In this document: piece after piece, positions 53,559 to 64,000 of the stretch
Layout of the letters: each line of letters opens with the position of its first letter
Position numbering within the stretch: the stretch's first letter is position 1
Origin: an uncultured Oleiphilaceae bacterium
GTDB taxonomy: Bacteria; Pseudomonadota; Gammaproteobacteria; Pseudomonadales; Oleiphilaceae
Assembly: GCA_913060665.1 (NCBI GenBank)
Contig: CAJXUY010000002.1
Location: 1-64,000 of the forward strand
Direction: 5' to 3'
DNA length: 64,000 nt
Notes under the pieces: generated by a model
Told to the model about the DNA's origin: nothing
Seen by the model: the letters and a program-made list of their open reading frames with translations, nothing else
Database searches by the model: none
Program-made: the position numbers and the translations under genes

Positions 53559-56234
53559 TCAATCGCTCTTTGCAGATTTCTTAACGACCTTTTTAGCTGG
53601 TTTTTTCTTCTTGGCCTTTGTCTCTACCCACTTTGAGTTTTCATAATGGGCAGACCAGCCACTGGCCTTACCCTCCACCTCAGTCATAACATACTGCTCT
53701 TTGTTTTTACGACTATAACGAATAATGGACGGACGACCATCAGCATCCTTCACTGGCGCAGAAAACAAAAACTCATACTTAGAATCAATCTCATCCTTAT
53801 GAGGCAATATCTCAGACACCAACGGCGCCCTGGTTTCTCTATTTTTAGGAAATTTACTAGCAGCCAAAAACAAACCAGCCGCACCGTCGCGCAACACATA
53901 GGTATCCTCAACTTTTTCACACACCAATTCTGGCATCTGAACAGGATCCATCTTTGGAGGCGCAGCCTCACCACTTCTTAATAACTTACGAGTGTTTTTA
54001 CATTCATCATTAGTGCAACCAAAATACTTACCGAAACGGCCAGACTTCAACTGCATTTCTGAACCGCATTTATCGCATTCAAGTAGCGGCCCATCGTAAC
54101 CCTTAATCTTAAAAACTCCCTGCTCAACTTCATAACCAGAACAGTCTGGGTTATTACCGCAAACATGAAGCTTTCGCTGCTCATCAATCAGATAGCTATC
54201 CATCGCTGTATCACAAATACCACAGCGTTTCTTTTTGCGAAGAAGGCGAGACTCACCCTCCTCATCGTCATCCACGCTAACAACCTCATCACCCAGCACT
54301 AAATTAATGGTGCTTTTACAACGCTCCTTGGGAGGCAACGAATAACCAGAACAACCAAGAAACACTCCAGTACTCGCCGTCCTAATCTGCATATTGCGGC
54401 TACATGTCGGGCACTCTATCTCGGTCTCAGTAGGCTGATTCTCTCTCATCCCACCTTCAGAAGACTCTGCCTTCTCTAACTGTCCCGTGAATCCCTTATA
54501 GAAGTTATTAAGAACTCCCTTCCAATCCTTATCGCCATTTGCAACATCATCTAACGTCTCCTCCATATTGGCCGTAAAACTATAATCCATTAGATCATCA
54601 AACGACTCAACAAGACGCTCAATAACAATATCGCCCATTTTCTCCGCGTAAAATCGTCGATTCTGAAGCCTTACGTAGCCACGCTCCTGAATAGTAGAAA
54701 TAATTGACGCATAAGTTGAAGGCCGACCAATTCCGCGTTTTTCCAACTCCTTAACCAAACTAGCCTCAGTATATCTGGGAGAAGGTTTTGTAAAATGCCG
54801 CTTTGGATCAAGTGACTTAAGGTCGAGCACCTGCCCAACCTGCAAGTCCGGCAAAATAATATCATCATCTTTTTTACCAAAAGACGGTAATATTTTGGTG
54901 TATCCCTCAAACTTCATCACGCGCCCCTTAGTTCGCAACAGAAAGTCACCAGCCGATACAGTGATCGAAGTACTCAAATATTGCGCATCCCTCATCTGAC
55001 AAGCAACAAACTGCCGCCAAATAAGATCATAAAGTCGCTCTGCATCCTTCTCTAAACCCGAAACCTGAAACCCCATCATTTCGACATTTGAAGGCCTTAT
55101 AGCTTCGTGAGCCTCTTGAGCTCCATCCTTACTTGAATAGATACGGGGCTGATCATTAAGGTATTCACCTCCCACGCTTTTATCGATGTAAGCCCTACAA
55201 GCCTCTACAGCTTCTTTACTGAGATTTGTAGAGTCAGTCCTCATGTAGGTTATATAACCTGCCTCATAAAGCCTCTGAGCAAGCATCATTGTCTTTTTCA
55301 CACTAAAACCCAACCGAGTACTAGCAGCCTGCTGTAATGTAGAGGTAATAAATGGAGGGTTCGGCTTGGAACTTGTCGGGCGATCTTCTCGTTTCTCAAC
55401 CGAGTAAGACGCACCATTTAGAAAATCAGTATATTGCGCTGCCTCTTTTTCACTAACCGGCCGAAAGTTTTCGTTTTGGTATTTTGTCACCTGAAATCGA
55501 GTAGTCGTCTCTTTCTTTGCTAAAAGATCAGCATATATTTCCCAGAATTCTTCAGGATTAAACGCTCTTATCTCCTGCTCCCGTTCAACAATCAAGCGAA
55601 CCGCTACAGACTGAACCCTTCCAGCAGATAAACCGCGTGCTACCTTACTCCAAAGCAAAGGAGACACCATAAAACCCACAACACGATCAAGAAAACGTCT
55701 AGCCTGCTGAGCATTAACCCTTGATTGATCTAAATCACCCGGCGTTTCGAAGGCTTCCTGAATTGCTTTTTTGGTTATCTCATTAAAGACAACACGACGA
55801 TAACGAGATTCATCACCACCAATTGACTGCATCAGGTGCCACGCAATGGCCTCCCCCTCTCTATCCAAATCCGTCGCGAGATATATAGTGTCAGCCGTCT
55901 TAGCAAGTCTTTGCAACTCACTAACCACCTTCTCTTTACCAGGCAACACCTGATAATTGGCGGCCCAGTCTTTTTCTGGATTAACCCCCATTCTAGCAAT
56001 TAACTGCTCTTTGGATTTACGCTTTTTATTCAGGGCTTTTTCTTCAGGGCTCATTTTCCTGGTTTTAGCCGCTGCTTTTGCTCGTTCAGCAGGCGTAGAT
56101 GTACTTGCCGAACCGCTCGTCGGCAAGTCCCTTATGTGACCCACACTCGACTTCACGACAAACTCGGAACCGAGATACTTATTAATCGTCTTTGCTTTTG
56201 CAGGAGACTCGACTATGACCAGTGATTTACCCAT
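53559..56234 (-). CDS. topA: DNA topoisomerase I
   Basis: [36 protein letters not shown]-terminal Cys4 zinc fingers. Confidence 0.97.
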   Translation of the reverse strand: MGKSLVIVESPAKAKTINKYLGSEFVVKSSVGHIRDLPTSGSASTSTPAERAKAAAKTRKMSPEEKALNKKRKSKEQLIARMGVNPEKDWAANYQVLPGKEKVVSELQRLAKTADTIYLATDLDREGEAIAWHLMQSIGGDESRYRRVVFNEITKKAIQEAFETPGDLDQSRVNAQQARRFLDRVVGFMVSPLLWSKVARGLSAGRVQSVAVRLIVEREQEIRAFNPEEFWEIYADLLAKKETTTRFQVTKYQNENFRPVSEKEAAQYTDFLNGASYSVEKREDRPTSSKPNPPFITSTLQQAASTRLGFSVKKTMMLAQRLYEAGYITYMRTDSTNLSKEAVEACRAYIDKSVGGEYLNDQPRIYSSKDGAQEAHEAIRPSNVEMMGFQVSGLEKDAERLYDLIWRQFVACQMRDAQYLSTSITVSAGDFLLRTKGRVMKFEGYTKILPSFGKKDDDIILPDLQVGQVLDLKSLDPKRHFTKPSPRYTEASLVKELEKRGIGRPSTYASIISTIQERGYVRLQNRRFYAEKMGDIVIERLVESFDDLMDYSFTANMEETLDDVANGDKDWKGVLNNFYKGFTGQLEKAESSEGGMRENQPTETEIECPTCSRNMQIRTASTGVFLGCSGYSLPPKERCKSTINLVLGDEVVSVDDDEEGESRLLRKKKRCGICDTAMDSYLIDEQRKLHVCGNNPDCSGYEVEQGVFKIKGYDGPLLECDKCGSEMQLKSGRFGKYFGCTNDECKNTRKLLRSGEAAPPKMDPVQMPELVCEKVEDTYVLRDGAAGLFLAASKFPKNRETRAPLVSEILPHKDEIDSKYEFLFSAPVKDADGRPSIIRYSRKNKEQYVMTEVEGKASGWSAHYENSKWVETKAKKKKPAKKVVKKSAKSD

Positions 56235-56474
56235 AAAATTCCGTTAACTTTATTCCGCAACTGTTTGAAAGATCGGATTAACTAAAATAGATTTGGCGAC
56301 ATATATAAGTTGTTGTAGCCGACGGGTCAAGTTATTACCAGATTTTTTTTAATATTCCTCACAGAAATAAAATGGTATTTTGACATTATAAAAATCATTA
56401 AGTTACTTAGTACTGATCAAAACATTAGACTAATATTAGGTTATAAAACTCAAAAATCCGGTAAACTAACTTAA

Positions 56475-57185
56475 ATGACAAACGCAATAATTTTTAGCCT
56501 TTTAGGCGGCCTTTTACTGCTTTCAATCATCCTTAGCTCCTTTGCATATAAGAGACAACAAGCTCTTTCACTCAAAAAAAGCAGGATAAACCAGCTTTCA
56601 CGAAGCATATCAGACTTGGAAGAAACTCTCTGCGCAATTTTAAAAATAGACCCATCTTACGATTTAGTATTAATCTTGCACCAGCAACTAATATCACTCA
56701 CTGAAAAAAAGTTACATTTAGAGCCCGGCAACCATAGAACCCAGCAACAGCTTGAGCAACACAAAGTGATTAATACTCACTATCGAAACAGCGAAAGGGA
56801 TGACACGATCAGCAAGGCGATGCAAAGCGACGAAGACATCAATCTGGCAAACTTTCAGCTATTACAGGTAACGAAATTACTTCAAAAGTTCAAACTCAGC
56901 AAAAAGCTATCCCCCGCCAAATATAGCGAGTTAACCAACCACATACACAGACTAAAACTAGACATCGAAGTTGAAAGCCATATAGCGCAAGCTGACCGCT
57001 ATTCTGAAAGCAATGACACCGTTATGACCCAATCCCACCTAAAACAAGCCAGAGAGTCACTCAGAGCCTTTCACGGCGACTTCCCAGAAAAGTCTCAACT
57101 AATTCGAACTTTATCCGAGAGAATTAAAGGCATCAATCAAACCAATAATGCCACCGCTGAAGAAGATGATGATGACAGCCCTTAA
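56475..57185 (+). CDS. Hypothetical single-TM coiled-coil protein with acidic C-terminus
   Basis: N-terminal TM, helical body, EEDDDDSP end; sits between topA and fadA. Confidence 0.7.
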   Translation: MTNAIIFSLLGGLLLLSIILSSFAYKRQQALSLKKSRINQLSRSISDLEETLCAILKIDPSYDLVLILHQQLISLTEKKLHLEPGNHRTQQQLEQHKVINTHYRNSERDDTISKAMQSDEDINLANFQLLQVTKLLQKFKLSKKLSPAKYSELTNHIHRLKLDIEVESHIAQADRYSESNDTVMTQSHLKQARESLRAFHGDFPEKSQLIRTLSERIKGINQTNNATAEEDDDDSP

Positions 57186-57305
57186 ATTCAAGACCCAATA
57201 ACGAAAGCGACAAACAACACCGACCCTCATTAGACAAGTAAAGTACCCATCTCACGCTTTAAACACAACAATAAACCAAACATTAACGAGCACGCTAATT
57301 TACAA

Positions 57306-57342
57306 ACAAAAAAAGACCGAGCAAGCTCGGTCTTTTTTTGTT
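57306..57342. terminator. Bidirectional terminator (56475 gene/fadA)
   Basis: aaaaaaagaccgagcaagctcggtctttttttg. Confidence 0.9.
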
Positions 57343-57379
57343 AAGCCAGAACAGTTTACACCATCCTACTCAGCAACAC

Positions 57380-58579
<1,200 letters not shown>

Positions 58580-58586
58580 TCAGCTA

Positions 58587-60737
58587 TTAACCGAAATACT
58601 TCTTGCCAGCTTTAGCCATATCTCTCATACCTGCCGTAGGCTGGTATAGAGCACCAAGGTCTGCATACTTATCTGCCATTTCACAGAACTTATCCACACC
58701 CATAGCATCGATATAGCGAAGCGCTCCACCGCGGAATGGAGGGAAACCGATACCGAATATAAGACCCATATCAGCTTCTGCCGGAGTCTCAACAATACCG
58801 TCTTCTAAACAGCGAACAGTTTCGATACACAATGGAATCATCATACGCTCGATGATTTGCTCATCAGTAAACTCTTCTTGCTTCTCAACAACAGGCTTAA
58901 GCATCTCATAAACAGATTCATCTACAACTTTCTTCTGCTTACCCTTACGATCTAGCTCGTACTGATAAAAACCTTTGTCGGTTTTCTGACCATAACGGCC
59001 TGCATCAAACATAACGTCAATAGCAGTAGCGCTATCATACTTCATGCGATCAGGGAAACCGTCAGCCATTACATCACCAGCATGCTTACCTGTATCCATA
59101 CCTACCACATCTAGCAAGTAAGCAGGACCCATTGGCCAGCCAAACTTCTCCATGATTTTATCAACACGCTGATAGTCTGCACCATCGCGGACAAGACCGA
59201 TAAAGCCACCAAAGTATGGGAATAATACACGGTTTACCAAGAACCCTGGGCAATCGTTAACAACAACAGGGGTCTTACCCATTGCTTTAGCGTAGGCAAC
59301 AGTTGTAGCGATAGTTTCTTCACTAGTCTTTTCACCGCGGATAACTTCAACCAAAGGCATCATGTTAACAGGGTTAAAAAAGTGCATACCACAGAAGTTT
59401 TCTGGACGCTTAAGGCTTTTAGCCAATAAGTTAACAGAAATAGTCGAAGTGTTAGTAGTAAGGATCGTATCTTCGCGAACCTCCCCTTCTACTTCTGCCA
59501 ATACAATACCCTTAACTTTAGGGTTTTCAACAACCGCTTCAACGACCAAATCAACGCTCTTGAAATCACCATAGCTAAGCGCAGGTGTAATGCTGTTAAG
59601 CACGTCAGCCATCTTAGCTGCAGTCATACGCTTTTTATCTACGCGTTTAACTAGAAGTTTTTTAGCTTCATTTAAACCAAGATCGATACCCGCCTGAGCG
59701 ATATCCTTCATGATAATTGGCGTACCTTTAAGAGCGGACTGGTAAGCAACACCACCACCCATAATTCCTGCACCAAGTACTGCAGCCAGCTTAACTTCGC
59801 TAGCCTTTGGCTCAAGTTCTTTCGCCTTCTTCTTTAACTCTTGATCGTTTAAGAACAAACCGATTAATGAAGCAGAAACTGATGTTTTGGCCATTTTAGC
59901 AAAGCCTTTAGCCTCAACCTCAATCGCCTTATCACGAGACATGCCCGCATGCTTCTGCATCACTTTAATTGCTTCGACTGGTGCAGGGTAATGTGGCCCA
60001 GCTTGCCCAGCAACAAAACCTTTAGCAGTTTCGAATACCATCATGCTTTCTAATGGGTTTAACTCAAGCTTGCTGGTTTTTTCTTCGCGACGAGCCTTGT
60101 AGTCGACCTTGCCATTATTTGCCTGCTTAATTAAATCAACAGCAGCCTCAAACAATGCATCAGGTCCAACTACAGCATCAACTGCGCAGAATTTAAGCGC
60201 ATCTTCAGACTTATACTCTTTTGTACCGCAAATCCACTCAATTGCATTATCTGCACCAATTAAGCGAGACAGACGAACAGTACCACCGAACCCAGGGAAG
60301 ATACCTAACTTAACTTCTGGCAACCCAACCTTTGCTTTGGTTGACATTACACGATAGTCAGTTGAGAGACACATTTCGAAACCACCACCTAACGCAATAC
60401 CGTTGATTGCAGTGACAGAAGGAAAAGGAAGGTCTTCAATATCGCTAAATACGCTATTTGCAGCCAGGTTGCTAGCAATCAGCTCTTCTTCAGGGCCAGC
60501 AAATAACTCTGTAAATTCGGTTATATCTGCACCAACGATAAAACAGTCCTTAGAACTTGTTACTACAAGACCTTTTATACCTTTAGCGCTTTTAAGCTTA
60601 TCAGTTGCCGCACGCAGTTCTTCGATTGTAAGTCTATTAAATTTGTTAACCGACTCACCGTCTAAATCAAAGTTTAGCTGAGCTATGCTGCCTTCGATCT
60701 CTTTAACCGTGATGGCTTTACCTTCGTAAATCATCAA
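58587..60737 (-). CDS. fadB: Multifunctional fatty acid oxidation complex alpha subunit
   Basis: Crotonase domain ([12 protein letters not shown]) plus hydroxyacyl-CoA dehydrogenase domain ([15 protein letters not shown]). Confidence 0.97.
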   Translation of the reverse strand: MMIYEGKAITVKEIEGSIAQLNFDLDGESVNKFNRLTIEELRAATDKLKSAKGIKGLVVTSSKDCFIVGADITEFTELFAGPEEELIASNLAANSVFSDIEDLPFPSVTAINGIALGGGFEMCLSTDYRVMSTKAKVGLPEVKLGIFPGFGGTVRLSRLIGADNAIEWICGTKEYKSEDALKFCAVDAVVGPDALFEAAVDLIKQANNGKVDYKARREEKTSKLELNPLESMMVFETAKGFVAGQAGPHYPAPVEAIKVMQKHAGMSRDKAIEVEAKGFAKMAKTSVSASLIGLFLNDQELKKKAKELEPKASEVKLAAVLGAGIMGGGVAYQSALKGTPIIMKDIAQAGIDLGLNEAKKLLVKRVDKKRMTAAKMADVLNSITPALSYGDFKSVDLVVEAVVENPKVKGIVLAEVEGEVREDTILTTNTSTISVNLLAKSLKRPENFCGMHFFNPVNMMPLVEVIRGEKTSEETIATTVAYAKAMGKTPVVVNDCPGFLVNRVLFPYFGGFIGLVRDGADYQRVDKIMEKFGWPMGPAYLLDVVGMDTGKHAGDVMADGFPDRMKYDSATAIDVMFDAGRYGQKTDKGFYQYELDRKGKQKKVVDESVYEMLKPVVEKQEEFTDEQIIERMMIPLCIETVRCLEDGIVETPAEADMGLIFGIGFPPFRGGALRYIDAMGVDKFCEMADKYADLGALYQPTAGMRDMAKAGKKYFG

Positions 60738-61400
60738 CTGTTCTCCAAGCTATTAGTAAGCACTGGCATTCCACATCTCAGATTTCCTTTTGAGAAGTTC
60801 TGAGTGCAATTTAACCAGCATTGGATTAAACGGGCCAATTCAGCATTACGAATACTTCAGTAAATATAGCTACAAGACTGCTAATGCAATGACACCAGCA
60901 TGCAACAATAAAACGTTAATATCCGCGACTAAAACTTGGCACTCTATTCAAAATTCATACGCTCGTTTGAATCTAGAGCGCACACCATGAAAAAAAATCG
61001 ACCATTTGTCAATGATTTCTACAGATTAATACATACTAGTTGTTAACCGCTCAGAATGATAAGGTTTACTTATTTATTTTAATATCATTGTTTTTCAATA
61101 AGTTAAAGAGCCTTCATGATAATAATTGTTAAAAAACCGCGATAACGTCTACTACAATCATTTTTTAGGTGAAACATTAATTAACAAAAAAATCTTGCAA
61201 GGTTATGGCGCTTGCTTTAGCCTCGGCGATTAAGTATTTGTAAGCACTATATAAAATACTATAATAAGAAATGTTCCTGACAGAATGTCAGAATTTTCCA
61301 ATAAACCAGATTGAGTAGCGTTTACCTTAAGCCTATTTAAACGCATCGGGCTGACCAGGATCACTACCCATCATCTAAAATAATAAAACGGAGATTGTCA

Positions 61401-62228
61401 ATGAAGCTATTCGCCGAATACTTTACGACGACTTATCGGCATTTAGCCAACACATTATTTTCAGTCATTTTACTATCAGTATTTACGTCTGCGAGCGCAC
61501 AAGAAAACGAAGAGGCGGCCAGCCTCCTTAATGATTTCCATCAAGCGAAGATTCAGGCTTACTTTACCATCAATGCGTTCTACAATTTTAGCGCTAATGA
61601 TGGTGATAAAGCGCAACTCAGTGACGCCAATGAAGCCATAAGTGAAGTTGATAGCATTCTCAACGAACTAGAAGCATTTGAGTCAGTAGAATACATTAAT
61701 AACGATATAGGTGTTGCCACAGAGCAGTGGCAACTTTATAAGACCACATTAAACACCATTATCAACGACATTCTCGACCAGGGATACGCAGACTTACGAC
61801 TCGTGTCAGACCTTGCATTACAAGGTCAAGAGTTTGCAATGCAGCTCACCACCTCCTACGAAAAAGTAGAACGAGAGTCTGGCTATACTCCCGACAGCGT
61901 TACCTCTCAAAGCCGTAAATCAGCTGTGCTAATGGCAGTGATGATGACTAAATACTCAGCTCGATCAACATCCAATATCAGTCAAGTCTTCCAAGGCAGC
62001 TCAACCGACAAAACAATCGACGTTCTAGCCGATGATCTCGACAAACAACTGCAAACACTTTTATCGAGTAGTACAGGGGAACAGAAAAATACAATAAGCG
62101 CTGTACTAACCAAGTGGGACTTTATTAAGGGCTCATACATCAACTACAACGAGAAAAACGTTAACTACGTTGTTAACCTCTACTCAAAGCGAATTATTAA
62201 CTCACTTGAGTCCATTTCTGGACGCTAG
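61401..62228 (+). CDS. Hypothetical exported helical protein
   Basis: Signal peptide ending TSASAQ; helical periplasmic region. ATG at 61401; track start 61395 is TTG. Confidence 0.7.
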   Translation: MKLFAEYFTTTYRHLANTLFSVILLSVFTSASAQENEEAASLLNDFHQAKIQAYFTINAFYNFSANDGDKAQLSDANEAISEVDSILNELEAFESVEYINNDIGVATEQWQLYKTTLNTIINDILDQGYADLRLVSDLALQGQEFAMQLTTSYEKVERESGYTPDSVTSQSRKSAVLMAVMMTKYSARSTSNISQVFQGSSTDKTIDVLADDLDKQLQTLLSSSTGEQKNTISAVLTKWDFIKGSYINYNEKNVNYVVNLYSKRIINSLESISGR

Positions 62229-62240
62229 GCCCACTTGATC

Positions 62241-62274
62241 GCAATATAGAAGGGTGTACTTCCTTCTATATTGC
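62241..62274. terminator. Perfect 13-bp hairpin between convergent genes, likely terminator
   Basis: gcaatatagaagg-gtgtactt-ccttctatattgc. Confidence 0.6.
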
Positions 62275-62305
62275 TTGATCCTAATTGGCCAACATCCCTT
62301 TTCAA

Positions 62306-62782
62306 TCAAGACATAGATACATTCAACTTCTCTAACACCGACTTTATTGTATCAACATCTTTTTCTTCCCCCTGCTCATTCCAGAACACCAATGCGCTAC
62401 TTGACGTTAACACAAAAAGACCACACGAATTCGGAAACGATTGAGCAGCATTCAACACCCCCTTTTTATCTATGCCTAACGGTATTGATTCTTCGACAAA
62501 AACCCAAGAGCCATCTTTACCTTTTAAAACATAAATTCCGCCCGAAAACTGTACAGCCTGATGAGAAAAATTCAAACACTCATATATCATAGAACCCAAG
62601 ACCAGATCTTCATATCTAATTAAGCGCTCCTTAAGTGATTGATCTGGCATTCGAACCTTCAACCCCTCACTCATCGCTCGCTGACGTAATCTCATCCTTA
62701 ACCTATCTCTGGTACTCGGCATCACCCAAAACACAGACCCCATTAACGAAAGTACGACTAATACGACAATCCAAGAACCCAC
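62306..62782 (-). CDS. Hypothetical N-terminally anchored protein
   Basis: TM MGSWIVVLVVLSLMGSVFWVM plus about 130-aa soluble domain. Confidence 0.65.
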   Translation of the reverse strand: MGSWIVVLVVLSLMGSVFWVMPSTRDRLRMRLRQRAMSEGLKVRMPDQSLKERLIRYEDLVLGSMIYECLNFSHQAVQFSGGIYVLKGKDGSWVFVEESIPLGIDKKGVLNAAQSFPNSCGLFVLTSSSALVFWNEQGEEKDVDTIKSVLEKLNVSMS

Positions 62783-62909
62783 AGCATTACCTTAATTTTA
62801 TAAATAGTTGAAGACAAACAATAATAATATAAAAGAAGTTTGCATTCTCCCCTCACCCCATTAAAGTTATAACTAATAGTCTGGATAAATCAAAATTGAG
62901 GGATAAAAA

Positions 62910-63341
62910 ATGACGGAATACAACAAGATTTTGGCCGCGATAGATCTAACTGAAGAATCTGATCAGGTTATAGAACGCGCAAGAGATCTAGCTAATTTAT
63001 ACAGCTGTGATCTTGACATCGTTCATATCATTGAACCTCTTGGTTATGCATACGGCGGAGATATTCCGATGGACCTCACCGAGGTTCAGCAACAACTAGA
63101 GGATCACGCTAAGCAACATCTTGAAAAAGCCGGCAAGAAGTATCAGATAGCACTCAGTCAGCAGCACGTAATTATCGGCAGACCCGAAACTGAGATCCAC
63201 CGGCTTTCAGAAGAAAACAATTTTGATTTAGTGGTCGCAGGGAGCCATGGCAGGCACGGAATTCAACTACTCCTAGGCTCTACCGCAAATGGTATTTTGC
63301 ATGGAGCGAAATGCGATGTTTTAGCGGTTAGAATACAGTAG
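62910..63341 (+). CDS. Universal stress protein UspA family
   Basis: KILAAIDLTEESDQVIERA, VVAGSHGRHGIQLLLGSTANGILHGAKCDVLAVRI. Confidence 0.93.
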   Translation: MTEYNKILAAIDLTEESDQVIERARDLANLYSCDLDIVHIIEPLGYAYGGDIPMDLTEVQQQLEDHAKQHLEKAGKKYQIALSQQHVIIGRPETEIHRLSEENNFDLVVAGSHGRHGIQLLLGSTANGILHGAKCDVLAVRIQ

Positions 63342-63422
63342 ATAAAGATTAATATGCGATTAGACAGTTTTATCTACAAATTCTGGACACAAGTAATCGT
63401 AGAGCCTGCTAATCGCCTTTCT

Positions 63423-64000
63423 CTAACTCAACTCACCGTCGAGTACAGACTTTAGCTTCTGCATTTGGCTTTCTAGTGAAAAACTAACACTCGACGCCAT
63501 TGAAAAAAAGCTCAAGAGTGCTTTCAAGTTCGAATCACCCTCACAAACGGTATGTATTCTCTGCCACAACGCCTGATTAACCAGCTGTAGACGTTTGTTT
63601 CTATCGACCAACCCTTTCATCTCCCAATCTGGTTTGCCCTCTCCACGCATTTCAAAGTGCTGCTGAATCAGATAGATAGATACATTCCTAAGAATAAATT
63701 CATCACTGGACGCAAACGGCATATGATGCTGAGCCATTGGCTTTAGTTCAGATAAAATCGGACACTTACTAGTCGCCAATACCAACCCCATCAACGACCT
63801 TAAGCCTTCCTCTAACCCTGTATGCTTAGAGTAGTTCCTGTCAGGTGTACTCACCCTTACATCAACTTTTTGAAAAGCTGGCTGGGTTTTAAAATCTGCC
63901 ACTAGACGCTGTATATCAAGCGCTGCCGGGCAGTACTGTTCAGCCTTACTTAAAGGGCAGTTGGTGCATTGGCAATATTCAAGCCTAGCCCACTCCTCAG
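63423..64000 (-). CDS. Cys-rich conserved protein, 5' end beyond window
   Basis: The track's GTG at 63902 is internal; upstream codons stay open to the edge: EEWARLEYCQCTNCPLKGSAEQYCPAALDIQRLVADFK... Confidence 0.75.
   Translation of the reverse strand, partial: EEWARLEYCQCTNCPLSKAEQYCPAALDIQRLVADFKTQPAFQKVDVRVSTPDRNYSKHTGLEEGLRSLMGLVLATSKCPILSELKPMAQHHMPFASSDEFILRNVSIYLIQQHFEMRGEGKPDWEMKGLVDRNKRLQLVNQALWQRIHTVCEGDSNLKALLSFFSMASSVSFSLESQMQKLKSVLDGELS

Overview
This 64 kb window looks like chromosomal core from a marine-type gammaproteobacterium. Gene order resembles the Pseudomonas/Marinobacter/Oleiphilus group, though I ran no taxonomic search. I found no convincing prophage, insertion sequence, integron or CRISPR array. 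Main blocks: a 4.5S/SRP RNA gene (ffs, minus strand) and tRNA-Ser(GGA) near the left edge; a divergent RlmJ-like methyltransferase; an acyl-CoA dehydrogenase; a nine-gene, nearly gap-free photolyase/lipid-modification operon (phr, desaturase, NTF2-like, SDR, FAD oxidoreductase, DUF1365, Cfa-like, DUF2878, periplasmic protein) divergent from an ECF sigma/ChrR pair; chemotaxis and flagellar genes (cheR, cheV, flgA, flgM, flgN); mnmC; a BacNav-type sodium channel; ligA, zipA, smc; a GGDEF protein; rluB, scpB, scpA, trpS; the TCA cluster sucDC-lpd-sucBA-sdhBADC with divergent gltA; topA; fadA and fadB; a universal stress protein; and a Cys-rich ORF cut by the right edge. Items most worth follow-up: (1) an exact-spacing ECF-type promoter (TGATCC-N18-TAATAT) driving the phr operon, plus an unlisted 51-aa Cys4 microprotein just downstream of that operon; (2) a sucA leader with mutually exclusive stems next to the start codon; (3) a structured gltA leader or small RNA behind divergent promoters that share a -35 region; (4) a protein with two MshEN c-di-GMP-type motifs fused to an internal signal/TM segment and an exported domain; (5) an RlmJ-like protein with altered catalytic and N-terminal motifs. 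All calls come from reading the sequence; no database search or folding program was run.
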